From the NCBI GenBank assembly GCA_023381535.1, contig JAMCSN010000269.1:1-64000 (forward strand): a stretch of DNA of 64,000 nt, written 5' to 3'. The stretch is from Bacteroidota bacterium. Its GTDB lineage: Bacteria; Bacteroidota; Ignavibacteria; Ignavibacteriales; Melioribacteraceae. The position numbers and the translations under genes are program-made. The notes beneath the pieces are model-generated. The model ran no database searches. It was not told where the DNA came from and was given only the letters and a program-made list of their open reading frames with translations. This document shows positions 17,097-25,604 of the stretch, one piece after another (within the stretch, counting starts at the first letter, position 1; each line of letters opens with the position of its first letter).

Positions 17097-18722
17097 TTAG
17101 AACCGGGTGTTCAAACCGCTATAGACGTGTAAGTAGCTTTGCTTTTCTTGAAACATTCCTTCGTAACTCAATGTGAAAAATGTCGATGCCAGAACACGCC
17201 ACGATAAGTCAATGGAAGCAATGGTCTGAATCAGCTTGGTAGAGCTTTGAGGGAAAGTGTAATCAGCCTTTCTGTACCCTAAACCAAGATTAAGATAACC
17301 GCCAAACAAGTCTTTGTTAATACTTCCGCCGTAATAACTTCCTTTTACGTACCCGTTTTCAATTCTGTTATAATTTAGATAAAGCGAAGAATAAATTATC
17401 GGGAGCTGAATGTAACTTAGTGAGCCTCCGAAATTCCTTGACGGCTGCGGATCTGCCGCGCTGAAGCGGTAATTGAAATTGGTGCTCAGCCATAAATTAT
17501 TAACCGGTCTTAGATTCAATCTAACTCCCAAGCCCTGTCTTGTAGCCGAATCTAAAATACTATCGGCAATATTCTTGAACGTTTCATAATAGACGACATT
17601 TCTTCTTGCATCGTAAGTTGCGCTTAAACTCAGCCAGTTGCTGGGGGTATAACTTGCCATGCAGAATATGCTCGACATATCAAAAACATTTTGCCCGACT
17701 CCTTTTTTGCGTTTGTACAACTCGAACTCCGATGAGAAAAACAAACCAAAACTTTGAGAAAAATTGCTAGTGTGTTGGAAGTACAAAAATCTTCTATCGG
17801 TTTTGAAATCGTTTGTCTGTTGAAATACGCCAACTGTGTTCTGCATGGACGTACTTGTTGAAAGACTGTCGTCTCTACTGATATAACCGCCGTACTCGAA
17901 TAATTTTGCATTTAATCCGTAATTGGAGAAATCAGGTCGAGAACCAACAATCGCTCCGAGAGTAAATTTCTTGATTGCTGTTTCAAATTGAAGTCCGTCT
18001 ATAGCGCCAAGACTTGAAGTTTTAGGATTAATTTTTCTGCCAAAAATCATACTGGTCTTTTTGCTGAATGCATATTTGAACGCAAGATCATAAATTTTTA
18101 TTGCATCACCCAAATGGCTCGTTACGCTAGCCCATTGATCTGCTCTGTAAACAAAATTAATGTAACTTGAAAACGATACCGGCGATCTAAACAGCGAGTC
18201 CGCATCCATCGATAAAGTGTAACGCCAGTTCTGAAGGTTTGCCAAACCGGGAGTGTTGGACATACTTGTGTAGGACGCAATCGAAAGTCTTCCGCTCACT
18301 CTTCTTGCAAACGCGCTTCCTTTTGATATTTTCAGCTTAGCCGGTGCCGGTATTAACTCCTGTGCAGGAATCTTTTCTTCGGTTTTCATTTCTCCTTGAG
18401 CAGATTTTTCTTTCGTCTCAGTTTTCTCAACGATCACAGCGATCATGGGATCATTCACTTTCAGTTGAGTGCTTCCAATTAAAATTCCTGAACATGAATT
18501 TGACGAGACATACTTAACCAACACTGTAGGAACAAGTTTTTTATTCGAACGAACATATAACGTATCATTAGCCGAAATACCGTCGGTGTTTTCGAAACGG
18601 ACGTAAATGTTTTGCGAAGTCAGAAATGTTACCTGACCGATTTTTCCCTTCTTAGCCGCAGTTTGGCCCAAAAGATTTATCTGAAATAAAACTACCACTA
18701 ACAAAATGCTTCTCTTAACCAC
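17097..18722 (-). CDS. predicted outer-membrane beta-barrel (porin) partner of the multihaem cytochromes
   Basis: 541 residues from a GTG at 18722. This start is chosen because GGGAG stands five bases upstream and it begins a signal peptide (V/M-VKRSILLVVVLFQINLLGQ); an upstream in-frame ATG at 18800 gives no such signal and overlaps the cytochrome more. A periplasmic SH3-like/linker region (about 25-140, containing a Lys/Glu-rich stretch) precedes a C-terminal domain (about 150-541) of alternating hydrophobic and polar residues with many Tyr/Phe/Ser, ending in Arg-Phe, as in outer-membrane barrels with a terminal aromatic. It overlaps the stop of the 37-haem cytochrome by eight bases. By position it is the porin of a porin-cytochrome conduit; this role is inference. 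Confidence 0.72.
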   Translation of the reverse strand: MVKRSILLVVVLFQINLLGQTAAKKGKIGQVTFLTSQNIYVRFENTDGISANDTLYVRSNKKLVPTVLVKYVSSNSCSGILIGSTQLKVNDPMIAVIVEKTETKEKSAQGEMKTEEKIPAQELIPAPAKLKISKGSAFARRVSGRLSIASYTSMSNTPGLANLQNWRYTLSMDADSLFRSPVSFSSYINFVYRADQWASVTSHLGDAIKIYDLAFKYAFSKKTSMIFGRKINPKTSSLGAIDGLQFETAIKKFTLGAIVGSRPDFSNYGLNAKLFEYGGYISRDDSLSTSTSMQNTVGVFQQTNDFKTDRRFLYFQHTSNFSQSFGLFFSSEFELYKRKKGVGQNVFDMSSIFCMASYTPSNWLSLSATYDARRNVVYYETFKNIADSILDSATRQGLGVRLNLRPVNNLWLSTNFNYRFSAADPQPSRNFGGSLSYIQLPIIYSSLYLNYNRIENGYVKGSYYGGSINKDLFGGYLNLGLGYRKADYTFPQSSTKLIQTIASIDLSWRVLASTFFTLSYEGMFQEKQSYLHVYSGLNTRF

Positions 18723-21507
18723 CTGAACTCCCAGCCGGATGGCATGTATAGCAAGACGTTGCAGAATAGACATAACCGCTGACACCTTTATGATCTCCAT
18801 CTACCTTTGTTTTGTCACTGTGTTCGTGACAATTAATACATGTAAAGACTTTAAAATTCGATTGATCCGTATGACAATCCGAACATAGTGACCACTTGCC
18901 GTTATGTTTTCCGCTGTATATCGGGAAGTATTGTCCGTCGTGATTAAAAGTAGAAGGACTCCACGCCGTAGTGTTGTGGCATTGCTCACATGCGGTCGGG
19001 AATTGCGCCGACGCATGATTTGGATTTGTCGTGTTGTTGTAATTTGTTTTATGACATCCGTAACACGTGTTTGGCGTTTGGCCAACATTGTATCCCACCG
19101 TGTGACAACTTGCACATGCAACCGAAGTATGAGCGCCGGTTAACGGGAATGGTGTAGTAGAATGATTGAAAGTAGCACTCGTCCAATTTGTTGTAGAATG
19201 ACATGTTTCGCACGTTGTTGGAAAGCCTGACGAAACGTGATTCGGGTTTGTCGTGTTGTTGTACGTAGTCTGGTGACAACCGTAACATGTGTTCGGTGTC
19301 TGACCGGCACTGTATCCAACAGTATGACAACTTGAACACGCTACCGAAGTATGGGCACCGGTTAACGGGAACGGTGTTGTTGCATGATTAAACGTTGACG
19401 GCTGCCATGCTGTTGCTGAATGACATTGTTCGCACGTCGTCGGAATTTTTGACGTCGAATGATTCGGGTTCGTCGTGCTGTTATACGTAGTTTGATGACA
19501 TCCGTAACACGTGTTTGGTGTTTGACCAACATTAAAACCAACAGTATGACAGCTTGCACAAGCAACCGTAGTATGCGCGCCGGTTAACGGGAACGGTGTT
19601 GTTGCATGATTAAACGTTGACGGCTGCCATGCTGTTGTTGAATGGCATTGTTCGCACGTCGTTGGAATTTTGGAGGTTGAGTGATTTGGGTTCGTCGTGT
19701 TGTTATACGTAGTTTGATGACATCCGTAACACGTGTTTGGTGTTTGACCAACATTAAAACCAACAGTATGACAGCTTGCGCACTGAACAGTTGTATGCGC
19801 ACCGGTTAACGGGAATGGCGTTGTTGAATGATCAAATGTTGCGCTTGTCCAAATAGTTGTTGAATGACACATTTTGCAATCGGTTGGATAAGATTGAGCT
19901 GCATGATTTGGCGCAGAATTATATTTATCCTGATGACAGCTTATACAATCGGTGGATAATCCGGCTAACTTCGTTGCGTGACAAGTTTGACATGTTACAT
20001 TAACATGCGCGCCCGTCAGAGGAAAAATTGTTGACCCATGGTTAAATGTAATCTGCTTCCAATCAACCGGAGTATGACATTCCTTGCAATCTTGCGGATA
20101 ATTTTGAGCCGTATGATTTGGTGCCGTTGTATATTTTGCCTGATGGCATGAAACACATTCGGTCGATGTTCCGGCATAACCTGATGCGTGACATTGTTGA
20201 CACGCTACATTTACGTGCTGTCCAACCAATGGAAAGTTTGTAAGCGAATGATCAATTACACCATCTTTACTTCCCTTTGGATGACATGCGTAACATGCTG
20301 TGCTCTGATAAACATATCCGTTGATACCGCTGTGATGAGAATCGGTATCTGCCTTGTTGTGTGTGTGACAATTTATACATTCGAAAACTTTCAAGTTGCT
20401 TGAGTTGGTGTGACAATCCGAGCACAGACTCCATTGACCAAGATGTCTGCCGGAATAAATCGGGAAAAATTGCCCGTCATGATCAAACGTTGAGGGCTGC
20501 CATGCAACTGAAGTATGACATGTAGCGCAATCGGTCGAAAATCCGGCAGCTTTATGATTTGGATTCGTCGAGTTATCATAATTTGACTGATGGCATCCGA
20601 CACATTCTTTCGGCGTTCCCGCATAACCTGCAGCGTGACATTTATTGCAGTCATTCCGAATCGCATTATGTGCACCGACAAGCGGATAGATCGAATCATG
20701 AATTGTAAATGTTGCCGGTTTCCAGCCTGGATCGGTTGTATGACACTGTTTGCAATCTTTCGGAAAATTCAAACTCATGTGATTCGGCGATGCAGTTGCT
20801 TCATAATTTTTTTGATGACATGAATAACATTCCTGAGTTAATCCTTTGTAAGTGGTTTGGGAATGACATTCAAAACAATTTGCTATTGCATGTCCTCCAA
20901 CCAAAGGGAAAAATGAGTGAACTACCGTCGTCGTTGCCCAAACAGGTGAAGAAATTGAATGACATTGCTGGCAGTCTGTTGAGAACCCGCCTTGAACATG
21001 ATTTGGATTCTGCGCAGACATGTAATTCGCCTGATGACAGTCATAACAACTAATCCCCAAAGGATCAAATCGTAATTTCGATGCCGACTTATGACACTGC
21101 GAGCAATCTGCTTTTGCATGGTTGCCCAACAAGGGAAATCTTCCCATCCGATGTATATCTGAAACATCCTCAACAATCCAAGTATTGGGACTATGGCATT
21201 TAGCACAATCGTTTCCAACAGTATTCTCGTGAATGTCTTTGTGGCAATTGTTACATGTTGTTTTTTCTTTTTGATCGCTGAATACTAAAGTCGGATGACA
21301 TGATCGGCATTGAACGGTTTGATGCTGTCCGGCCAAATTGAATCCGGTCTCGCTGTGCTTAAACGTAATCTTAGCGGGAATTACTTTCCAATTTTCTTCG
21401 GAATGACATTGCTTACAATCGAGGTTAAAGTTTTTACCGTGTGGAGATTGTGCAAAGCTAACCGAAGAAAAAATCAGAAATACAATTAAGAGTGGCAGAG
21501 CGCGCAT
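18715..21507 (-). CDS. secreted 37-haem c-type cytochrome
   Basis: 930 residues with a signal peptide (MRALPLLIVFLIFSSVSFAQ) and 37 CxxCH haem-binding motifs by direct count. Extra His residues regularly placed in TFxHxxTPFPLTGAH and PNH segments are likely distal ligands. Residues 576-871 are four tandem 74-residue modules with three haems each. GAGG lies four bases before the ATG. It overlaps the upstream 20-haem gene by 22 bases and the downstream barrel by eight. Such cytochromes carry electrons across or outside the outer membrane. The haem count, exported nature and adjacent barrel support extracellular electron transfer; the terminal acceptor is unknown. Confidence 0.92.
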   Translation of the reverse strand: MRALPLLIVFLIFSSVSFAQSPHGKNFNLDCKQCHSEENWKVIPAKITFKHSETGFNLAGQHQTVQCRSCHPTLVFSDQKEKTTCNNCHKDIHENTVGNDCAKCHSPNTWIVEDVSDIHRMGRFPLLGNHAKADCSQCHKSASKLRFDPLGISCYDCHQANYMSAQNPNHVQGGFSTDCQQCHSISSPVWATTTVVHSFFPLVGGHAIANCFECHSQTTYKGLTQECYSCHQKNYEATASPNHMSLNFPKDCKQCHTTDPGWKPATFTIHDSIYPLVGAHNAIRNDCNKCHAAGYAGTPKECVGCHQSNYDNSTNPNHKAAGFSTDCATCHTSVAWQPSTFDHDGQFFPIYSGRHLGQWSLCSDCHTNSSNLKVFECINCHTHNKADTDSHHSGINGYVYQSTACYACHPKGSKDGVIDHSLTNFPLVGQHVNVACQQCHASGYAGTSTECVSCHQAKYTTAPNHTAQNYPQDCKECHTPVDWKQITFNHGSTIFPLTGAHVNVTCQTCHATKLAGLSTDCISCHQDKYNSAPNHAAQSYPTDCKMCHSTTIWTSATFDHSTTPFPLTGAHTTVQCASCHTVGFNVGQTPNTCYGCHQTTYNNTTNPNHSTSKIPTTCEQCHSTTAWQPSTFNHATTPFPLTGAHTTVACASCHTVGFNVGQTPNTCYGCHQTTYNSTTNPNHSTSKIPTTCEQCHSATAWQPSTFNHATTPFPLTGAHTSVACSSCHTVGYSAGQTPNTCYGCHQTTYNNTTNPNHVSSGFPTTCETCHSTTNWTSATFNHSTTPFPLTGAHTSVACASCHTVGYNVGQTPNTCYGCHKTNYNNTTNPNHASAQFPTACEQCHNTTAWSPSTFNHDGQYFPIYSGKHNGKWSLCSDCHTDQSNFKVFTCINCHEHSDKTKVDGDHKGVSGYVYSATSCYTCHPAGSSGG
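18895..19782 (-). repeat. four tandem 222-bp repeats encoding triheme modules
   Basis: The codon of the Gly in CYGCH recurs at 19723, 19501, 19279 and 19057, exactly 222 bp apart. Each 74-codon unit begins C(A/S)SCHTVG and contains CYGCH and CE(Q/T)CH. Units 1 and 2 (19561-19782 and 19339-19560) are nearly identical in sequence; unit 4 diverges at its end. In-frame tandem duplication of a three-haem module is the likely origin. Confidence 0.9.
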
Positions 21508-23060
21508 TTTACCTCACCGAATTTATATTTAACATATCTGCCTTTTCCATCCACAACCGACTTGTGGCACTTGTAACAAGGTACTCCTGAATGCGCTCCT
21601 TCTAATGGAAATGCAGTTTTGCTGTGATCAAATAAATTCGGCTTCCAGTTGTCAAAGTTATGACATCTCCGGCAATTTGCAGTCCCATTTTCTGTGAACT
21701 GTCCCGCGTGAATATCTTTGTGACAGGTAAGGCATTCTGATTTTGTAATGAAGTCAATTTTTATACCGGCACTTTCGTTTTTTGAAGTGTGACATTTATT
21801 GCAGTCTTGTTTTAAGTGCATTCCTAACAATTCATAACCGGTAATTTTGTGATCGAAAGTTACGGCATTCCATTTTTCGGTTGAATGGCACAACTCACAA
21901 TTTTGCCCGCTCTTTATTTTTCTTTCGATTGAATCGCCGTGAACGTTTTTGTGACAATTCAAACATTTTCTTCCTTCGATTCGGAATTGCCACTTCTCAT
22001 TTTTCTGATGACAACTTTGGCAAGGAATAGCTAAATGACTTCCTGTAAGCACAAAACTCGTAGTGGAATGACGCTGTATCGTGTACGACGTGAACAAAAA
22101 GTTTTCGACAGTGTGGCATTCGGAACAGTCGGTTAGAATATTATTCTTGGTAAACTCTCCTTTGTGATAATCAGTATGGCAGCTGATGCATTTATCATAC
22201 TTTGGTTTTACATTCAATCCGCCCTTGTGACAGTCCAAACATTTCACTTCAAGGTGTTTGCCAAGCAGCGGATAGTTTGTTTTCGAGTGATCGAACCGGT
22301 CAATATTTTTTATCACCTTGAAAGATTCCGTTACGTGACACGAAGTACAATTGTTACCAAACTTTCCTTTATGAAAATCTTGATGACACGGCGTGCAGTT
22401 TCCAAAATTTAGACCGGTAAATTTCTGAAAGTTTTTTCCGTTTCTTTGTTCCGTGATGTGACATTTGGCACAATCAACTTTTTGATGCGCGCCGGTTAAA
22501 GCAAACTTTGCGGTTTTATGATCAAACTTTGAAGCCGGCTTGAATGAATCGTTTGTGTGACATTTTTGGCAGTTTGTCCCAAGTGTTACTTGATGCACAT
22601 CGGCATGACAAGAATTACAAGAAGTGCTCAAACCAAGGTAAGTATTTTTCCGGTTTTTGATTTTTGAGTCGGCGATAAAATCCGCTTTATGACATTCGTT
22701 GCATTTCAGTTTTGCATGTTTGCCTACTAGCTCAAATCCGGTTTTAGAATGATTAAACCCGTCCGGATTGAAATTCACAATTCTAAAATTTCTGCCGTGG
22801 TGTTCGCTGTGGCATTCGCTGCATTTCTTCTGTAAAACTTCGGCGGTGCCGTGAAAACCGTTTCGGCTCTTTTGGCGGAGTCCAATTTCGGTATGACAGG
22901 CTAAGCATTCGTCGTTACGAATCTGGTTCCCAAGAGCGTGACACTTTGTGCAATTGCTCATGCCTTCGAGATTTGCGTGGAAGGTTGTCAAATCCCCCGG
23001 AGATATTTGAGCTAGAACAGTTCCGAAAGAAATGCTCAGTAAGATTATGGTCAATATCAA
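21486..23060 (-). CDS. secreted 20-haem c-type cytochrome
   Basis: 524 residues, with 20 CxxCH motifs by direct count and a short signal peptide (ILTIILLSISFGTVLAQ). The best start is a TTG at 23060, two bases after the stop of the Fe-S/FAD gene, with no strong Shine-Dalgarno; translational coupling is likely, and a second in-frame TTG lies two codons on. The haem motifs are spaced 15-40 residues apart and alternate with FDHxxTxFxLxGxH segments whose His residues could serve as distal ligands, the same segment type as in the neighbouring 37-haem protein. It would carry electrons through the periplasm between the inner-membrane module and the outer-membrane conduit. That direction is inferred from gene order. 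Confidence 0.9.
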   Translation of the reverse strand: MILTIILLSISFGTVLAQISPGDLTTFHANLEGMSNCTKCHALGNQIRNDECLACHTEIGLRQKSRNGFHGTAEVLQKKCSECHSEHHGRNFRIVNFNPDGFNHSKTGFELVGKHAKLKCNECHKADFIADSKIKNRKNTYLGLSTSCNSCHADVHQVTLGTNCQKCHTNDSFKPASKFDHKTAKFALTGAHQKVDCAKCHITEQRNGKNFQKFTGLNFGNCTPCHQDFHKGKFGNNCTSCHVTESFKVIKNIDRFDHSKTNYPLLGKHLEVKCLDCHKGGLNVKPKYDKCISCHTDYHKGEFTKNNILTDCSECHTVENFLFTSYTIQRHSTTSFVLTGSHLAIPCQSCHQKNEKWQFRIEGRKCLNCHKNVHGDSIERKIKSGQNCELCHSTEKWNAVTFDHKITGYELLGMHLKQDCNKCHTSKNESAGIKIDFITKSECLTCHKDIHAGQFTENGTANCRRCHNFDNWKPNLFDHSKTAFPLEGAHSGVPCYKCHKSVVDGKGRYVKYKFGEVKCALCHS

Positions 23061-23062
23061 TC

Positions 23063-24400
23063 TTAATGTTTTAATACCGCCTCGCCGAATTTTTTAGTAA
23101 TTGTAATTCCGATCTGTTCCAGAAACTTATTCGGCAGCTCGCCGCCGGCAAAAACATAAACCAAATCGTTCTTCATTTCCTCTTCAGTAGCAGAACCATT
23201 TTTCTGAGTTGAAAGAATTACCGATTCATCTTTTATTTCTTTTACGTTCGAATTGAAAACGAGGTTGACAATTCTTTCTTCTGATGCCTTCTTAATCTTT
23301 TCATAATTGCCGGGTTTGATTCGCGAAAAAGATTCTCCGCGGTAAGAAAGCGTAACTCTGTTTTTTTCGTCGGCTAGCAAAAGAGCCGATTCGATTGCCG
23401 AATCACCGCCACCGACTACCAGCACGTCTTTGTTGTTTATCAGCTCCGGTTCAAGAAGTCTGTACATTACCTTTTCTTTATTCTCGCCGGGCACACCAAG
23501 CTTGCGCGGAGATCCCCTTCTACCTATTGCAAGAAGAACATTGGATGATGTTATGGCGCGCTGATTGGTTTGTATTGCAAAGTAATCCTGACACGGATTT
23601 ATCGAAACAACTTTTTCACTTTCGCGAACGGCAATGTCGTTTTTGTTCAGCACCTCATGCCATAGACTAAGCAATTCTGTTTTTGATGTCTCAACAAGTT
23701 TCACTTTGCCGTACAACGGCAGGTACATTGGGGAAGTCATTACTATCTTAGCTCTCGGGAACGAATAAACTGTTCCGCCAAGCGTATCTTGTTCCAACGT
23801 TAAGAACTTAATATTTTTTTGTTTTGAAGTAAGCGATGCAGATATTCCCGCTGGACCGGCGCCAACGACTACCAAGTCGTAATCCGGTTTAGTAGAGCGA
23901 ACTAATTTTCGTGTGATGTTTTCAACGGCTTGTCTGCCCTGTTCAACCGCATTCTTTATCAAACCCATTCCGCCTAATTCACCCGCGATATAAATTCCCT
24001 TAACGCTGGTTTCAAAATCGGGGCTGATATGTGGCAGCTCAACACCTCTTTTTTCGGTACCAATCACAAGTGTAATCGCACCCAATGGACATGCATGAAA
24101 GCACGCACCGTGTCCCACGCATCGCGATGCATTGATTGTTACTGCCTTCCCGTGAACAATTCCAATGATATCTTTTTCCGGGCAGGCAGTAATGCACGCA
24201 CTGCTGCCGATACATGTGCTTAAACTTACTACTGGGTGAAGCGAGACTGGTTCGTGAAAGCCTAGTTCTTTAGCCTTCTCGATTTTTTTCTGAGAGACTT
24301 TGGTTTGTTTCTTGTTCTTCCTGAGATAAAAGAACATGATCACGGTGATCATTAGAAATACAAATCCATACGATATGAGATTTTCTAAAGTGACTTCCAT
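23063..24400 (-). CDS. membrane-anchored ferredoxin-domain/FAD oxidoreductase (thioredoxin-reductase fold)
   Basis: 445 residues. There is one N-terminal membrane helix (about 10-27), then a two-cluster ferredoxin-like domain (C63, C69, C73; C94, C100, C104, each with CP), then a flavoprotein domain with VVVGAGPAGISA (FAD, about 177-188) and VVGGGDSAIESA (NAD(P)H). Two oddities stand out. In both clusters the second Cys of CxxCxxCxxxCP is replaced, by S66 and H97. The motif GIYIAGELGGMGLIKNAVEQG (about 135-155), which in this fold normally closes the C-terminus of the FAD domain, sits before the FAD domain, suggesting circular permutation. The redox CxxC of thioredoxin reductases is absent. 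It probably passes electrons from NAD(P)H toward quinone or cytochrome. Confidence 0.82.
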   Translation of the reverse strand: MEVTLENLISYGFVFLMITVIMFFYLRKNKKQTKVSQKKIEKAKELGFHEPVSLHPVVSLSTCIGSSACITACPEKDIIGIVHGKAVTINASRCVGHGACFHACPLGAITLVIGTEKRGVELPHISPDFETSVKGIYIAGELGGMGLIKNAVEQGRQAVENITRKLVRSTKPDYDLVVVGAGPAGISASLTSKQKNIKFLTLEQDTLGGTVYSFPRAKIVMTSPMYLPLYGKVKLVETSKTELLSLWHEVLNKNDIAVRESEKVVSINPCQDYFAIQTNQRAITSSNVLLAIGRRGSPRKLGVPGENKEKVMYRLLEPELINNKDVLVVGGGDSAIESALLLADEKNRVTLSYRGESFSRIKPGNYEKIKKASEERIVNLVFNSNVKEIKDESVILSTQKNGSATEEEMKNDLVYVFAGGELPNKFLEQIGITITKKFGEAVLKH

Positions 24401-24422
24401 TTACATGCATTACATTGTCTTT

Positions 24423-25298
24423 CTAAAATATCCAAGTATAACCGAATGCAACCGCAACGCCTACGTGAATCAACATGATTATCAGCATTACAAGCGCAAA
24501 CGGAAGGTGAATAATATGCCAGTACTTAAAAATTCTTTGGACAGAATGTAACAGAATTATTCTTCGTGTCAACACCAATTTCGATTTGCAAATTTTTATT
24601 ATCTCATCAATGGATTTATGGGAGATGTTTCTTTTAATAAGTTCTTTTCTTATTTGATGAATCAGAGATGCGTTTTCAAAATAATCCTGAATTATGATTC
24701 CCATTACAGAAAAAAAACCGAGCGTTTTGTATGACTCGACCGATCTAAAATGATCCAGCCTTTTGAGCAGATCATCCTGCAGATTATAATCTTTTCGTAG
24801 TGTTTCAGTATAACCAAAATTCAAGAGTTTTAGTTCATCCAACGAATATTCCTGCCCGTGTATTGATCTCGGAATCTGAATGTAAATAAACCTTCCGACA
24901 ACACCGCTTACAACTACAGCCACCATACTCCAAAAACTAACGGCAACTATTCCGCCAAATTTAAAAGATGTGTGATAGAGAACTAATATAGGACCAACGC
25001 TGCAAAGAAAAATATGCATTTCAAGCCAGTGCTTCAGAAGTCCCAGTCTTAACATCTTGCGGGATCTTTTTCTTACCATGTACATAGCGACGCCAAGTAA
25101 CATCATTATGGAACCGATGATACCAAAGCCATGGCCTAGTAAGCCGCTCGGTTTCAGCAATTTGTCCAGTGGGTTAAAAAAACGATCCTCGTAAGGAGTC
25201 AAATAGTAATGGTATCCATAAATTCCAACTGCTATTAATACGAACGATCCTACTAATAGTAAAATTGACAGGTAGATTCGGTGCTGAACTTTAGTCAT
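24423..25298 (-). CDS. dihaem cytochrome b-like inner-membrane protein
   Basis: 291 residues with about five membrane helices (roughly 8-30, 52-75, 90-111, 114-140, 258-285) and a ~115-residue soluble loop before the last. Helix 3 carries H95 and H109 and helix 5 carries H264 and H278, each pair spaced as His-X13-His. That is the spacing used by cytochrome b of bc1 complexes to hold two stacked b haems between antiparallel helices. H56 and H90 are further candidates. It is the first gene of the five-gene electron-transfer operon, 22 bases ahead of the Fe-S/FAD gene. A quinone/quinol-linked inner-membrane entry point is the natural reading. Family name not certain. Confidence 0.75.
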   Translation of the reverse strand: MTKVQHRIYLSILLLVGSFVLIAVGIYGYHYYLTPYEDRFFNPLDKLLKPSGLLGHGFGIIGSIMMLLGVAMYMVRKRSRKMLRLGLLKHWLEMHIFLCSVGPILVLYHTSFKFGGIVAVSFWSMVAVVVSGVVGRFIYIQIPRSIHGQEYSLDELKLLNFGYTETLRKDYNLQDDLLKRLDHFRSVESYKTLGFFSVMGIIIQDYFENASLIHQIRKELIKRNISHKSIDEIIKICKSKLVLTRRIILLHSVQRIFKYWHIIHLPFALVMLIIMLIHVGVAVAFGYTWIF

Positions 25299-25604
25299 CT
25301 ATAGTATAATTGATTTGAATTTCAGTGGTAAAAAGTGACTCTCAATCCCTGCAGCAGGCTGTAAGTTTGTTTCTGCAAGAATTTCGGATTGAAGATAGGA
25401 TTTTTTTATATTCAACAAAAGTATGTGCATAATTTTTAGCAAAGCTTAAGAAAAGATCATGCCATGGATCACAAACCATCTTGAAGGGGGTGTGTGAAAA
25501 TAGGGCATCAAGCAAATTTCGGTTTCGTTTTTAAAACGACATAAAAAATTTTTCTAAAAAAATGAATTATCACACACCCCTCTGAATGCAGATGTTAAGA
25601 AGGG
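25299..25604. other. 306-bp intergenic region: promoter area of the cytochrome operon and an inverted repeat
   Basis: No ORF of interest. On the minus strand TACTTTTG (25416-25423) matches the Bacteroidota -7 pattern TAnnTTTG about 120 bases before the cytochrome b start. An upstream TTTG is 16 bases away, shorter than the usual 19-21, so the promoter call is weak. The distal part holds a perfect 11-bp inverted repeat described separately. Confidence 0.4.
25487..25580. repeat. perfect 11-bp inverted repeat enclosing a 72-bp AT-rich segment
   Basis: GGGGTGTGTGA (25487-25497) and TCACACACCCC (25570-25580) are exact inverted copies; the outer flanks are partly complementary too. The interior holds a smaller CGTTTT/AAAACG repeat (25526-25538). 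The size and end structure resemble a MITE-like element or a long regulatory hairpin between typA and the cytochrome operon. No transposase is present. Confidence 0.5.

Noticed and set aside
18723..18800. Upstream ATG for the barrel gene
   Set aside because: It adds 26 residues before the signal peptide and deepens overlap with the cytochrome; the GTG at 18722 has a good Shine-Dalgarno.
18895..19782. Regular repeats suggestive of a CRISPR array or satellite
   Set aside because: The period is 222 bp, a multiple of three, inside an open reading frame encoding CxxCH modules; there are no short repeats with unique spacers.
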